A DNA stretch of 64,000 nt. Source: Mycobacterium sp. ENV421. Its GTDB lineage: Bacteria > Actinomycetota > Actinomycetes > Mycobacteriales > Mycobacteriaceae. The notes under the pieces are model-generated. The model made no database searches and was not told the origin of the DNA. It was given only the letters and a program-made list of their open reading frames with translations. The stretch is taken from assembly GCF_002887815.1 (NCBI RefSeq), contig NZ_PDHO01000013.1:84205-148204 (forward strand), given 5' to 3'. Position numbers and translations under genes: made by a program. Positions 50,974-59,575 of the stretch are shown here, piece after piece (the stretch's first letter is position 1; each line of letters starts with the position of its first letter).

Positions 50974-51015
50974 CCCATGAACCTAGCGGACTCGGCTCTT
51001 TGCGGGGCGCTGCAC

Positions 51016-51021
51016 TACCCT
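51016..51021 (+). promoter_or_regulatory. Candidate -10 element of glmS
   Basis: TACCCT at 51016-51021 sits eight bases before the glmS ATG, consistent with a leaderless or near-leaderless transcript. No clear -35 is seen. Confidence 0.35.
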
Positions 51022-51029
51022 TGGTAGGC

Positions 51030-52898
51030 ATGTGCGGAATCGTCGCTTACGTCGGGCATCGCCCTGCCCGGGGGGTCGTGGTCGACGCGCTGCGGCGGAT
51101 GGAATACCGAGGTTACGACTCGTCAGGACTTGCCGTGCTTGACGGGCAGGGTGGGCTGACGGTGCGCCGCCGAGCCGGCCGGTTGGCCAACCTCGAGGAG
51201 GCGCTGGCCGAGACCGAACCCGACGCGCTCTATGGCGCCGCGGGAATGGGCCATACCCGGTGGGCGACCCACGGCAGGCCCACCGATCGCAACGCCCACC
51301 CGCACCGCGATGCCGCGGGCAAGTTCGCCGTCGTGCACAACGGGATCATCGAGAACTTCGCCGGTCTGCGCCACGAGCTGGAGGCCGAGGGCGTCGAGTT
51401 CGCCAGCGACACTGACACCGAAGTGGCCGTGCACCTGGTCGCGCATGCTTACCGGCACGGCGAGACTGCCGGGGACTTCGAGGCATCGGTGCTGGCTGTG
51501 CTGCGCCGGCTGGAAGGCCACTTCACGTTGGTCTTCGCCCACGCAGACAGTCCGGGCACCATCATCGCCGCCCGTCGGTCGACGCCCTTGGTGGTCGGCG
51601 TCGGCGACGGCGAAATGTTCATCGGTTCCGACGTCGCGGCGTTCATCGAGTTCACTCGGGATGCCGTCGAGCTCGGACAGGACCAGGCAGTGATCATCAC
51701 CGCCGACGGCTACCGGATCACCGATTTCCACGGCGCCGATGAAACTGCGAAGGCCCGCGAGTTCTATATCGACTGGGACATGTCCGCCGCGGAGAAAGGC
51801 GGCCACGACTACTTCATGCTCAAGGAGATCGCTGAGCAACCGGCGGCGGTAGCCAACACCCTGCTCGGGCACTTCGTCGACGGCCGCATCGTGCTCGACG
51901 AACAGCGGCTCAGTGATCAGGAACTGCGCGAGGTCGACAAGGTCTTCATCGTCGCCTGCGGCACTGCTTTTCACTCGGGCCTGCTGGCCAAGTATGCGAT
52001 CGAGCACTGGACCCGCCTGCCGGTGGAAGTCGAACTGGCCAGTGAATTCAGATACCGGGACCCGGTACTGCACCGCGGCACGCTGGTGATCGCGATCTCC
52101 CAATCCGGTGAAACCGCCGACACGCTCGAAGCGGTGCGGCATGCCAAGAGCCAGAAGGCCAAGGTACTGGCAATCTGCAACACCAACGGCAGCCAGATCC
52201 CGCGGGAAGCCGACGCGGTGCTCTACACCCGCGCCGGACCCGAGATCGGCGTGGCGGCCACCAAGACCTTCCTTGCGCAAATCGCCGCGAACTATCTCGT
52301 CGGCTTGGCGTTGGCGCAGGCCAGGGGCACCAAGTACCCCGACGAGGTCGAGCGGGAGTATCGCGAGCTGGAGTCGATGTCTGACCAGGTCGGCAGGGTG
52401 CTCGAACACCTGGAACCGATCACGAAGTTGGGTCAGCAGTTCGCATCGTCACCGACGGTGCTGTTCCTGGGCCGCCACGTCGGCTACCCGGTGGCGCTCG
52501 AGGGTGCCCTGAAGCTGAAGGAACTGGCTTACATGCACGCCGAGGGCTTCGCTGCCGGTGAGCTCAAGCACGGCCCGATCGCACTGATCGATGAAGGCCT
52601 ACCCGTCATCGTGGTGATGCCGTCACCGAAGAATGCGGCCACTCTGCACGCCAAGCTGCTGAGCAACATCCGCGAGATCCAGGCGCGCGGTGCGGTCACC
52701 ATCGTCATCGCCGAGGAGGGCGACGACACGGTGCGGCCTTACGCCGACCACATCTTCGAAATACCCGCGGTGTCAACACTTTTCCAGCCGTTACTGTCCA
52801 CGGTCCCGCTGCAGGTGTTTGCTGCCGCGGTGGCCCAGGCCCGCGGCTTCGACGTGGACAAGCCGCGCAACCTGGCCAAGTCCGTCACGGTGGAGTGA
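51030..52898 (+). CDS. glmS: Glutamine-fructose-6-phosphate aminotransferase
   Basis: Makes glucosamine-6-phosphate from fructose-6-phosphate and glutamine. The 622-residue enzyme starts MCGIVAYVGHRPARGVVVDA with the N-terminal Cys nucleophile (after Met removal). The glutaminase domain has GHTRWATHG and HNGIIENF; two SIS sugar domains (about 300-620) include ISQSGETADT, CNTNGSQIPREAD and the C-terminal AQARGFDVDKPRNLAKSVTVE. Longer frames upstream were rejected because Cys must follow Met. No glmS ribozyme is seen upstream. Confidence 0.98.
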   Translation: MCGIVAYVGHRPARGVVVDALRRMEYRGYDSSGLAVLDGQGGLTVRRRAGRLANLEEALAETEPDALYGAAGMGHTRWATHGRPTDRNAHPHRDAAGKFAVVHNGIIENFAGLRHELEAEGVEFASDTDTEVAVHLVAHAYRHGETAGDFEASVLAVLRRLEGHFTLVFAHADSPGTIIAARRSTPLVVGVGDGEMFIGSDVAAFIEFTRDAVELGQDQAVIITADGYRITDFHGADETAKAREFYIDWDMSAAEKGGHDYFMLKEIAEQPAAVANTLLGHFVDGRIVLDEQRLSDQELREVDKVFIVACGTAFHSGLLAKYAIEHWTRLPVEVELASEFRYRDPVLHRGTLVIAISQSGETADTLEAVRHAKSQKAKVLAICNTNGSQIPREADAVLYTRAGPEIGVAATKTFLAQIAANYLVGLALAQARGTKYPDEVEREYRELESMSDQVGRVLEHLEPITKLGQQFASSPTVLFLGRHVGYPVALEGALKLKELAYMHAEGFAAGELKHGPIALIDEGLPVIVVMPSPKNAATLHAKLLSNIREIQARGAVTIVIAEEGDDTVRPYADHIFEIPAVSTLFQPLLSTVPLQVFAAAVAQARGFDVDKPRNLAKSVTVE

Positions 52899-52907
52899 CG
52901 GCCGCGG

Positions 52908-53576
52908 TCAGCCCAGCTGGGCCACGGCGGCCAGGATCTCCGCAACCTCGGTGCGGGTGGTGTAGTCGGGGTGGATGTCGCTCCACGCTATGACGCCTTG
53001 GCCGTCGACGACCAGCACGGTGGGCATCGGCAGCCCGTAGCCGCCGTCGGCGTTCGCCTCTCGCAGGTCGATGCCGAGCTGCTGAGTGACCGCACGTGAC
53101 GCTTGTGAGGGTGTAACGACGATGCCGAGCGCCGAGGCGATCTGGTTGCCGGGGTCGGAGACCACGTCGAAGGTCAAAGCGTTGGCTTCTGCAGTGGACA
53201 GCGACCCGTCGGGCTTCTGGGGGCTGACGGCGATCAGCGGTATGTCGCGCGACGTGAGTTCCGGTACCAACTGGTCCTGGTAGGTCTTCAGCGCGAGATT
53301 GCAGTATGGGCACCACGCGCCGCGGTAGAAGACCACGACCGCCGGACGGTGCGCGCGCAGCGCACTAATCGTGGTCGATTTCCCGTGCGCATCAACAACT
53401 TCAGGATCTGGCAGGGCAGTCCCCGGCTGCGCCGCACCGGGCGGTACGCCGTCCTCGACCATGCGTTTCTGGTCTGCGGTGAACACCTCGATGGCGTCGG
53501 CGGGCAGGTGACCCGCCATGCCCTGCTGCATGTCTGCGACCTGGGAGGCGATGGTGGCCGGTTCAGTGGTGGACAT
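52908..53576 (-). CDS. Peroxiredoxin-like (AhpC/TSA) protein
   Basis: The 222-residue thioredoxin-fold protein has the peroxidatic region FYRGAWCPYCNLALKTYQDQ with C89 and C92, resembling PRX-like2/AhpC-TSA, followed by ISPQKP-like VSPQKPDGSLSTAE and GGYGLPMPTVLVVDGQGVI. The CxxC form resembles bacterioferritin comigratory-type or atypical members. It is preceded by a TetR-family gene on the same strand (67 bases), so oxidant-responsive control is plausible. Convergent with glmS. Confidence 0.85.
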   Translation of the reverse strand: MSTTEPATIASQVADMQQGMAGHLPADAIEVFTADQKRMVEDGVPPGAAQPGTALPDPEVVDAHGKSTTISALRAHRPAVVVFYRGAWCPYCNLALKTYQDQLVPELTSRDIPLIAVSPQKPDGSLSTAEANALTFDVVSDPGNQIASALGIVVTPSQASRAVTQQLGIDLREANADGGYGLPMPTVLVVDGQGVIAWSDIHPDYTTRTEVAEILAAVAQLG

Positions 53577-53643
53577 GGAGACTCCTTTTCATAGGCCTGA
53601 CGCCGATGGTGTCCGGGAAAAAATGGAGTGTCAACACCAAAAA

Positions 53644-54315
53644 TCAACGCGATCGAGCGGTCCCTGTGGATGTCTCGATCAGGAGCCCGCCGATGTGAGT
53701 GATCACGGTGTCCATTGCCGCGGTCAACGCGGCGGTATCCCGGTTGACCTGGCTCAGGAGGAGGCCTCCCTGGGTCGCGGCCAGCAGCGCCAGGGCGAGG
53801 CGGTCGGTATCGGTGCCCTCGGCGAATTGACCCGCAGCAGCCATGGACGCGAGTCCGGTGCGCAGTATCCGCTCCCACTCGGCGAACCAGCGTGCCAGTT
53901 GTGCGCGTGCGACGGCGTCGGTCTCTGCCAGATCTGCGGCCAAAGATCCCAGCGGGCAGCCGCCCACACAGTTTTGCGCTGTACGAATACCGACAACCAG
54001 ATCGCGCCAGCGCCACAGATCGGCCAGGCACGCCACCTTGTCCAGGCCCAGGTGCTGGACGTCGAGAACGCGTTGTCCTTGTAGCTCGATGACCGCTGCC
54101 ACCAATGCGTCCTTGTCGGCGAAGTAGTGGTACAGCTGCGACGAGCTGATTCCGGCCGCCGCCTGGATGTCCTCCACGGTCGTACGGGCCACGCCACGCT
54201 GCTGCATCAGGTCCGCGGCCACCGCCACGATTCGATCCCGGGTCTGCACGCCTTTACGGGTCAGTCGCCGGCCGTTCACCGCCGCGGCCGCTGCGCTCCG
54301 CGCTGGATCGTTCAC
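53644..54315 (-). CDS. TetR-family transcriptional regulator
   Basis: The 223-residue regulator has an N-terminal helix-turn-helix (about 28-75): RDRIVAVAADLMQQRGVART, TVEDIQAAAGISSSQLYHYF and ADKDALVAAVIELQ. The C-terminal part has NCVGGCPLGSLAADLAETDA, typical of the AcrR subgroup. GTG at 54315 follows a TTTTGGAG site; the long frame to 54504 overlaps the DUF4440 gene. Likely target is its own operon and the peroxiredoxin gene. Confidence 0.88.
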   Translation of the reverse strand: MNDPARSAAAAAVNGRRLTRKGVQTRDRIVAVAADLMQQRGVARTTVEDIQAAAGISSSQLYHYFADKDALVAAVIELQGQRVLDVQHLGLDKVACLADLWRWRDLVVGIRTAQNCVGGCPLGSLAADLAETDAVARAQLARWFAEWERILRTGLASMAAAGQFAEGTDTDRLALALLAATQGGLLLSQVNRDTAALTAAMDTVITHIGGLLIETSTGTARSR

Positions 54316-54334
54316 TCCAAAAGTGTAGCGAGCG

Positions 54335-54712
54335 TCAACCGGTCTTGGCGGTCTGCTGATACAGCACCAGCCGCCACCTGCCGTCGACGCGGTGATACAC
54401 CGACGACATCGCTGCGACGAACGGTTCGTCGGCTCCGTCGCGATGGGCCGTGCCGACGTACACCAGCGCCGCGGCGTCGGCTCCTGCGGAGATGACGCGC
54501 TCATCGGACAACTCGAAGCTCGCCCACGGCGGCGCCTGGCCGAGTGCAGAGGTCACCGCGGAGCGATCCATCACCGAACCGTTCGCCAAGACCATGACCG
54601 CGTCGTCGGTCATCAGGTCCCCGTAGAAGCGGTCGCCGGTCGACTCGCACAACGCCTGCCACCCCGCGCGCTCGATCGCCAGGAGTTCATCGAGTAACTG
54701 CTGATTGGTCAT
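54335..54712 (-). CDS. DUF4440/SnoaL-like small protein
   Basis: The 125-residue cystatin-like fold (NTF2/SnoaL) protein has ELLAIERAGWQALCESTGDR, FYGDLMTDDAVMVLANGSVM and ALVYVGTAHRD, YHRVDGRWRLVLYQQTAKTG. Small ligand-binding or enzymatic roles are common in the fold. It ends 19 bases before the TetR start on the same strand, so they likely form an operon. Function unknown. Confidence 0.82.
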   Translation of the reverse strand: MTNQQLLDELLAIERAGWQALCESTGDRFYGDLMTDDAVMVLANGSVMDRSAVTSALGQAPPWASFELSDERVISAGADAAALVYVGTAHRDGADEPFVAAMSSVYHRVDGRWRLVLYQQTAKTG

Positions 54713-54774
54713 GTCAGTGAATACCCACGCGGACTCGGCCGTTATCGGGGGTTCAGCACGTAACCTTGGTGCCG

Positions 54775-56199
54775 ATGCGGCACTACTACACCGCCGACGC
54801 GATTCGCGCCGCCGAGGCGCCCTTGCTGGCCGGCCTGCCCGATGGTGTGCTGATGCGTCGTGCCGCCTACGGATTGGCCACCGCGATCGCCCGCGAGCTG
54901 CGAACGCGCACCGGCGGCGTTTCCGGTCGCCGGCTCTGCGCGGTGGTCGGCTCCGGCGACAACGGCGGCGATGCGCTGTGGGCGGCTACCCTCCTGCGCC
55001 GCCGTGGGGCCGCCGCGACCGCGGTACTGCTCAACCCCGACCGCACTCATGCCAAGGCGCTGGCCGCGTTTCGATCTGCCGGCGGCCGGGTGGTGCCGGC
55101 CGTGCCGCCGTCGACCGATCTCGTGATCGACGGGGTGGTCGGCATCTCCGGCAGCGGGTCCCTACGCCCGGCAGCCGCCGAGGTGTTCGCCGCCGCCGAC
55201 GATGCCGAGATTCCGGTGGTGGCCGTCGACATCCCCAGCGGCGTCGACGTACAGACCGGCGCGATCACCGGGCCTGCCGTGCGGGCGGCACTCACCGTCA
55301 CCTTCGGTGGCCTCAAACCCGTTCACGCCCTGGCTGACTGCGGCCGGGTCGAACTGATCGACATCGGTTTGGACCTCCCGGCCACCGACGTGCTGGGCAT
55401 GGAAGCCGCTGATGTCAAGGCGCGTTGGCCGCTGCCCGGCGTGCGCGACGACAAGTACACCCAGGGTGTCACCGGCATCCTGGCCGGATCGTCGACGTAT
55501 CCCGGCGCGGCGATCCTGTGCACCGGTGCCGCGGTGGCGACGACATCGGGTATGAAACGCTACGCCGGGTCCGCTGCAGCCGAGGTGGTGTCGCACTGGC
55601 CGGAGGTGGTGGCCGCGCCCAACCCGCACGCCGCCGGGCGAGTGCAGTCCTGGGTGGTCGGACCGGGCCTGGGTACTGATGAAAAGGGTTTTGCTGCTTT
55701 ACATTTCGCACTCAGTACTGATCTGCCGGTGGTGGTCGACGCCGACGCGCTGACCATCTTGTCCACCCAGCCGGATCTGGTGGCGGGCCGAGCGGCCCCG
55801 ACGGTGCTCACCCCGCACGCGGGCGAGTTCGCGCGACTGGCCGGTGCACCGCCGGGGGAGGACCGGGTGGCCGCCACCCGCCGGCTGGCCGATGCCTTCG
55901 GCGCGACCGTGCTGCTCAAGGGCAACATCACCATCGTCGCCGAGCCTTGCGGCGGCGTCGTCTACCTGAACCCCGCAGGTGGTTCCTGGGCGGCGACCGC
56001 CGGATCCGGGGACGTGTTGTCGGGGATGATCGGTGCGCTGCTGGCCTCGGGTCTGCCGCCGGCCGCGGCGGCCGCGGCGGCCGCATTCGTGCACGCGCGC
56101 GCCGCCAACGCCTCGGCCGCCGATCCCGGCCCGGCCCCCGCGCCGACATCGGCCTCGCGCATCCTCGCCCACATTCGTCAAGCCATCGCAGAACTGTAG
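54775..56199 (+). CDS. nnr: Bifunctional NAD(P)H-hydrate epimerase / dehydratase
   Basis: Repairs damaged NAD(P)HX. The 474-residue protein has the YjeF_N epimerase domain (about 1-210: VVGSGDNGGDALWAA, VIDGVVGISGSG, DIPSGVDVQTGAI) and a YjeF_C ADP-dependent dehydratase domain (about 225-474: DKYTQGVTGILAGSSTYPGA, WVVGPGLGTDEKG, GSWAATAGSGDVLSGMIGAL). ATG at 54775 matches the recalled Rv3433c start MRHYY; a GTG six bases upstream is less likely. Eleven bases separate it from gadB. Confidence 0.95.
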   Translation: MRHYYTADAIRAAEAPLLAGLPDGVLMRRAAYGLATAIARELRTRTGGVSGRRLCAVVGSGDNGGDALWAATLLRRRGAAATAVLLNPDRTHAKALAAFRSAGGRVVPAVPPSTDLVIDGVVGISGSGSLRPAAAEVFAAADDAEIPVVAVDIPSGVDVQTGAITGPAVRAALTVTFGGLKPVHALADCGRVELIDIGLDLPATDVLGMEAADVKARWPLPGVRDDKYTQGVTGILAGSSTYPGAAILCTGAAVATTSGMKRYAGSAAAEVVSHWPEVVAAPNPHAAGRVQSWVVGPGLGTDEKGFAALHFALSTDLPVVVDADALTILSTQPDLVAGRAAPTVLTPHAGEFARLAGAPPGEDRVAATRRLADAFGATVLLKGNITIVAEPCGGVVYLNPAGGSWAATAGSGDVLSGMIGALLASGLPPAAAAAAAAFVHARAANASAADPGPAPAPTSASRILAHIRQAIAEL

Positions 56200-56210
56200 A
56201 AAGGACACCC

Positions 56211-57590
56211 GTGCCCCACGTCAAATATCGTTCCCCGTCGATCGCACCGGCCTACACCGGACGCCTGTCGACCGACCCGATCCCGTCACTGCGGCTGCCC
56301 GATGAGGCGATGGAACCCACTGCGGCATACCGGTTCATCCACGACGAGCTGATGCTCGACGGCAGCTCGCGGCTCAACCTCGCCACGTTCGTCACCACCT
56401 GGATGGACCCCGAGGCCGAGAAGCTGATGTCGGAGACATTCGACAAGAACATGATCGACAAGGATGAGTACCCGGCCACGGCTGCCATCGAATCACGTTG
56501 TGTGGCAATGGTTGCCGATCTGTTCCATGCCGAGAACCTGCGCGACGACGACGCCTCCACCGCGGTCGGGGTGTCCACGATCGGGTCGTCGGAGGCCGTG
56601 ATGCTCGGCGGTCTGGCCCTGAAGTGGCGCTGGAAGGCCCGCGTCGGGGACAAGTGGAAGACTCGCACCCCTAACCTGGTGATGGGTTCCAACGTGCAGG
56701 TGGTGTGGGAAAAGTTCTGCCGCTACTTCGAAGTCGAGCCGCGCTACCTCCCGATGGCCGAGGACCGCTACGTCATCACCCCCGAACAGGTTCTGGACGC
56801 CGTCGACGAGGACACCATCGGCGTGGTGGGCATCCTGGGCACCACCTACACCGGTGAGCTGGAGCCGATCGCCGAGATCTGTGCGGCACTGGACACGTTG
56901 CAGGCGGACAAGGGACTCGACATCCCGGTGCATGTCGATGCGGCCAGCGGCGGATTCGTGGTGCCGTTCCTGCACACCGATCTCAAGTGGGATTTCCGGT
57001 TGCCGCGAGTGGCGTCGATCAACGTCAGCGGCCACAAGTACGGGCTGACCTATCCGGGTATCGGATTCGTGGTGTGGCGCAACGCCGATTGCCTACCTGA
57101 GGAGCTGGTGTTCCGGGTGAACTACCTCGGCGGGGACATGCCGACGTTCACCCTGAACTTCTCCCGCCCGGGCAATCAGGTGGTCGGCCAGTACTACAAC
57201 TTCCTGCGGCTGGGCCGGGCCGGCTACACCCACGTGATGCAGTGCCTGTCGGCAACGGCCCGCTGGTTCTCCGACCAACTGGAGGCCTGCCAGCACTTCG
57301 AGGTGATCTCCGACGGCTCGGCGATACCGGTGGTGGCGTTCCGGCTCAAGGGCGACTTTGGCTACACCGAGTTCGACGTGTCGGCGGCGCTGCGTTCCTA
57401 CGGCTGGCAGGTGCCGGCGTACACGATGCCCGACGGCGCGGAGAACATCTCGGTGCTGCGGGTTGTTGTGCGAGAAGGGTTCTCGGCCGACCTGGCCCGC
57501 TCACTGTGGGCGGACCTCAACGCCGTGCTGGGCCACCTCGACGCGATCCAGCCCGAAGGCCACTTCACTCAGGAGCACTTCGCGCACTAG
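56211..57590 (+). CDS. gadB: Glutamate decarboxylase
   Basis: PLP-dependent enzyme converting glutamate to GABA, important in acid tolerance. The 459-residue protein has the PLP Lys276 in INVSGHKYGLTYPG, DEYPATAAIESRCVAMVADL with the substrate region, and VHVDAASGGFVVPF. AAAGGACACCC lies before GTG 56211. The C-terminus HFTQEHFAH retains His residues like the acid-sensitive tail of E. coli GadB. No gadC transporter is next to it. Rv3432c homologue. Confidence 0.96.
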   Translation: MPHVKYRSPSIAPAYTGRLSTDPIPSLRLPDEAMEPTAAYRFIHDELMLDGSSRLNLATFVTTWMDPEAEKLMSETFDKNMIDKDEYPATAAIESRCVAMVADLFHAENLRDDDASTAVGVSTIGSSEAVMLGGLALKWRWKARVGDKWKTRTPNLVMGSNVQVVWEKFCRYFEVEPRYLPMAEDRYVITPEQVLDAVDEDTIGVVGILGTTYTGELEPIAEICAALDTLQADKGLDIPVHVDAASGGFVVPFLHTDLKWDFRLPRVASINVSGHKYGLTYPGIGFVVWRNADCLPEELVFRVNYLGGDMPTFTLNFSRPGNQVVGQYYNFLRLGRAGYTHVMQCLSATARWFSDQLEACQHFEVISDGSAIPVVAFRLKGDFGYTEFDVSAALRSYGWQVPAYTMPDGAENISVLRVVVREGFSADLARSLWADLNAVLGHLDAIQPEGHFTQEHFAH

Positions 57591-57595
57591 GCCCG

Positions 57596-57634
57596 ATCAG
57601 CTGCTCGGTGCCGCCAATGCGCCGAGCAGCTGAT
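57596..57634. terminator. Bidirectional terminator overlapping the RclA-like 3' end
   Basis: ATCAGCTGCTCGG (57596-57608) pairs perfectly with CCGAGCAGCTGAT (57622-57634) in 13 bases. It ends gadB, starting six bases after its stop, and holds the last codons and stop of the convergent oxidoreductase. Confidence 0.75.
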
Positions 57635-58997
57635 TGAAGGCTTCCGTCATCGACGGGTGCGTATAGATGGTGTCGCGCAACTCGGTGGCGGTGATGCCGT
57701 GCCGCATGGCCAGCGCGACGGTGTTGATGACTTCATGCGAGTCGTAGCTGAGAAGCGCTGCGCCCAGGATCTTGTCGCTGCTCGCATCCACGACGACCTT
57801 CATGAGTCCGGTCGTCTCGTCGACGATGCGGGCCCGTGGCACCGTCGCCATGGCGGCAACCGGCAGCGTGGCGACCAGGATGTCCATCCCGGCTGCCACC
57901 GCCGCGCTCTCGGTGATGCCCACCCGCGCCAGCGGTGGTGTGGTGAACAGGACGTAGGGGACGGCGGTGCGGGTGGCGGTGCTCCGGGATCCGTCGCCGG
58001 CGAGCTGCGAGAGCACCACGCGGTAATCGTCGAGCGAAATGTAGGTGAACTGCGGACCACCGTTGACGTCACCGACCGCGAAGATGTGCGGCTGGCTGGT
58101 GCGCAGATACTCGTCGACGACAATCGCACCCGCACTGGTGGTTTCGACACCGGCCTCGGTGAGGCCCAGGTCGTCGGTGACCGGCTCCCGGCCGAGTGCC
58201 ACCAGGACGGCGTCGCCCTCGGCGGTGTGTTGCATCCGGTCGGCCTGATAGGTCACCGTAACCGCCTGGCCGACTCCGGTCACCGACGTGACCTCAGCGG
58301 AGGTGATGATCTCGACGCCGCTGTCACGAAGAATGTCCTGCAGGCAGGCCGCGACATCGGCGTCCTCGCGACCGAGGATCTGCGGACCGTGTTCCAGCAC
58401 GGTCACCTCGGAGCCGTACCGGGCGTACATCGCGGCGAACTCCAGGCCGACGTAGCCGCCGCCGAGCACCGTCAGCCGCGCAGGCAGCTCGGGCAGGCTG
58501 AGTAGTTCGGTGCTGGTCATGACCTGGGGTGTGGTGGACAGCCCGGCGATGTCGGGCAGCACCGGACGTGAGCCGGTACCGACCACGATCGTTTGGGCCA
58601 CCACGGTGACGGTCGCGCCGTCGACCGTCTCGACCTGCAGCGTGTGCGGATCGGTGAAGCGGGCATGCCCGGTGAGAACCGTGACCGAGTCGAGGTTGTC
58701 GAGCATCGCGAAGTTGACCGCGCGAAGGTTCGTGGTGAGGTCGGCCGTCGCCCCCACGGCGTGGTGATAAGCGTCCGGGTGGACACCGCCTGGCGCGAGG
58801 TGCTCGGCCCGGTAGACCATCGACTTCGTCGGCACGCAGCCGATGTTGATACAGGTGCCGCCGTACATCTGCGCGGACTGCTCGATCATCACCACCCGCC
58901 GGCCCTGACGGCCCAACGTGGCGGCCAGCGTCTTACCGCCTTTGCCGAAACCGATGACCGCGAGGTCGGCCTCGATGTGTTCGACGTTCGTCGGCAT
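57597..58997 (-). CDS. FAD-dependent pyridine nucleotide-disulfide oxidoreductase, RclA/MerA-like
   Basis: The 466-residue flavoprotein has FAD-binding DLAVIGFGKGGKTLAATLG, redox-active Cys49-Cys54 in GGTCINIGCVPTKSM, NAD(P)-binding VLGGGYVGLEFAAMYARYG, and a dimerisation domain ending YTHPSMTEAFNQLLG (His-Pro pair). This pattern fits RclA or mercuric-reductase-like enzymes; there is no N-terminal metal-binding domain, and no mer genes are near. RclA acts against reactive chlorine or copper stress in E. coli. Divergent from a Ddn-like gene. Confidence 0.88.
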   Translation of the reverse strand: MPTNVEHIEADLAVIGFGKGGKTLAATLGRQGRRVVMIEQSAQMYGGTCINIGCVPTKSMVYRAEHLAPGGVHPDAYHHAVGATADLTTNLRAVNFAMLDNLDSVTVLTGHARFTDPHTLQVETVDGATVTVVAQTIVVGTGSRPVLPDIAGLSTTPQVMTSTELLSLPELPARLTVLGGGYVGLEFAAMYARYGSEVTVLEHGPQILGREDADVAACLQDILRDSGVEIITSAEVTSVTGVGQAVTVTYQADRMQHTAEGDAVLVALGREPVTDDLGLTEAGVETTSAGAIVVDEYLRTSQPHIFAVGDVNGGPQFTYISLDDYRVVLSQLAGDGSRSTATRTAVPYVLFTTPPLARVGITESAAVAAGMDILVATLPVAAMATVPRARIVDETTGLMKVVVDASSDKILGAALLSYDSHEVINTVALAMRHGITATELRDTIYTHPSMTEAFNQLLGALAAPSS

Positions 58998-59021
58998 CTG
59001 TCACTCCATCCTCGCGGGTAC

Positions 59022-59043
59022 TCCGACGAATGCTAGCGTCGGA
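59022..59043. promoter_or_regulatory. Operator-like palindrome between RclA-like and Ddn-like genes
   Basis: TCCGACG (59022-59028) and CGTCGGA (59037-59043), seven perfect bases with an eight-base spacer, lie in the 80-base divergent gap. TAGCGT at 59034-59039, a likely -10 of the Ddn-like gene, lies inside. A repressor bound here would block that gene and perhaps both. Confidence 0.5.
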
Positions 59044-59077
59044 ATGCCTTGAGCGATTACCGACCGGAAGAGGTCTG

Positions 59078-59575
59078 ATGGCTGACGCTGACGCCGAAGC
59101 ACTACGCGCTGACCGTGCTGACTGGACGGCGCAACACCTTGCGACGTATCTGGAAAGCGGTGGCGCTCAGGGGCACGTCCTCGACCTGAGTGACGTCGGC
59201 GGCCGGTCGTTCACCACCCACTGCCTGATCCGCTACACCGGGCGCAAGTCGGGCCGGTCGTACATCAAGCCGTTGATCTACGGGAACGTCGGCGGCGAAA
59301 TCGTGGTCGTCGCGTCCAAGGGCGGCGCCGACAATCATCCCGAGTGGTACCTGAACGTCGAGTCGAGGGCAACGCTCGAAGTGCAGATCGCCACGCAGGC
59401 CTTCGAGGCCACGTGGCGCGAACCGCAGGGCGATGAGCGACATCAGGTGTGGGAGTACATGTGCCACCTGTATCCGCCGTACATCGCCTATCAGCAGTCC
59501 ACCAGCCGGCGGATCCCGCTCGTCATGCTGAGCCTGCTGCGCCCGACCGAGACGTTCAGCGCACCCGCTCATTAG
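59078..59575 (+). CDS. Deazaflavin-dependent nitroreductase family (Ddn-like) protein
   Basis: The 165-residue split-barrel protein belongs to the F420H2-dependent quinone reductase/nitroreductase family: CLIRYTGRKSGRSYIKPLIY, VVVASKGGADNHPEWYLNVE and TLEVQI. In this family GRKSGR and SKGGA...HP.WY contact F420. ATG at 59078 with GGAAGAGG upstream is preferred to the ATG at 59030. Its end overlaps the convergent flavoprotein by 20 bases. Substrate unknown. Confidence 0.88.
   Translation: MADADAEALRADRADWTAQHLATYLESGGAQGHVLDLSDVGGRSFTTHCLIRYTGRKSGRSYIKPLIYGNVGGEIVVVASKGGADNHPEWYLNVESRATLEVQIATQAFEATWREPQGDERHQVWEYMCHLYPPYIAYQQSTSRRIPLVMLSLLRPTETFSAPAH

Noticed and set aside
53577..54320. A shared TGGAGTG motif upstream of the peroxiredoxin gene and at the TetR start.
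   Set aside because: Only seven bases, in opposite orientation and covering a start codon; not convincing as an operator.
59030..59077. Longer start of the Ddn-like protein at 59030.
   Set aside because: It would begin inside the operator-like palindrome and before the predicted transcription start; GGAAGAGG supports 59078.
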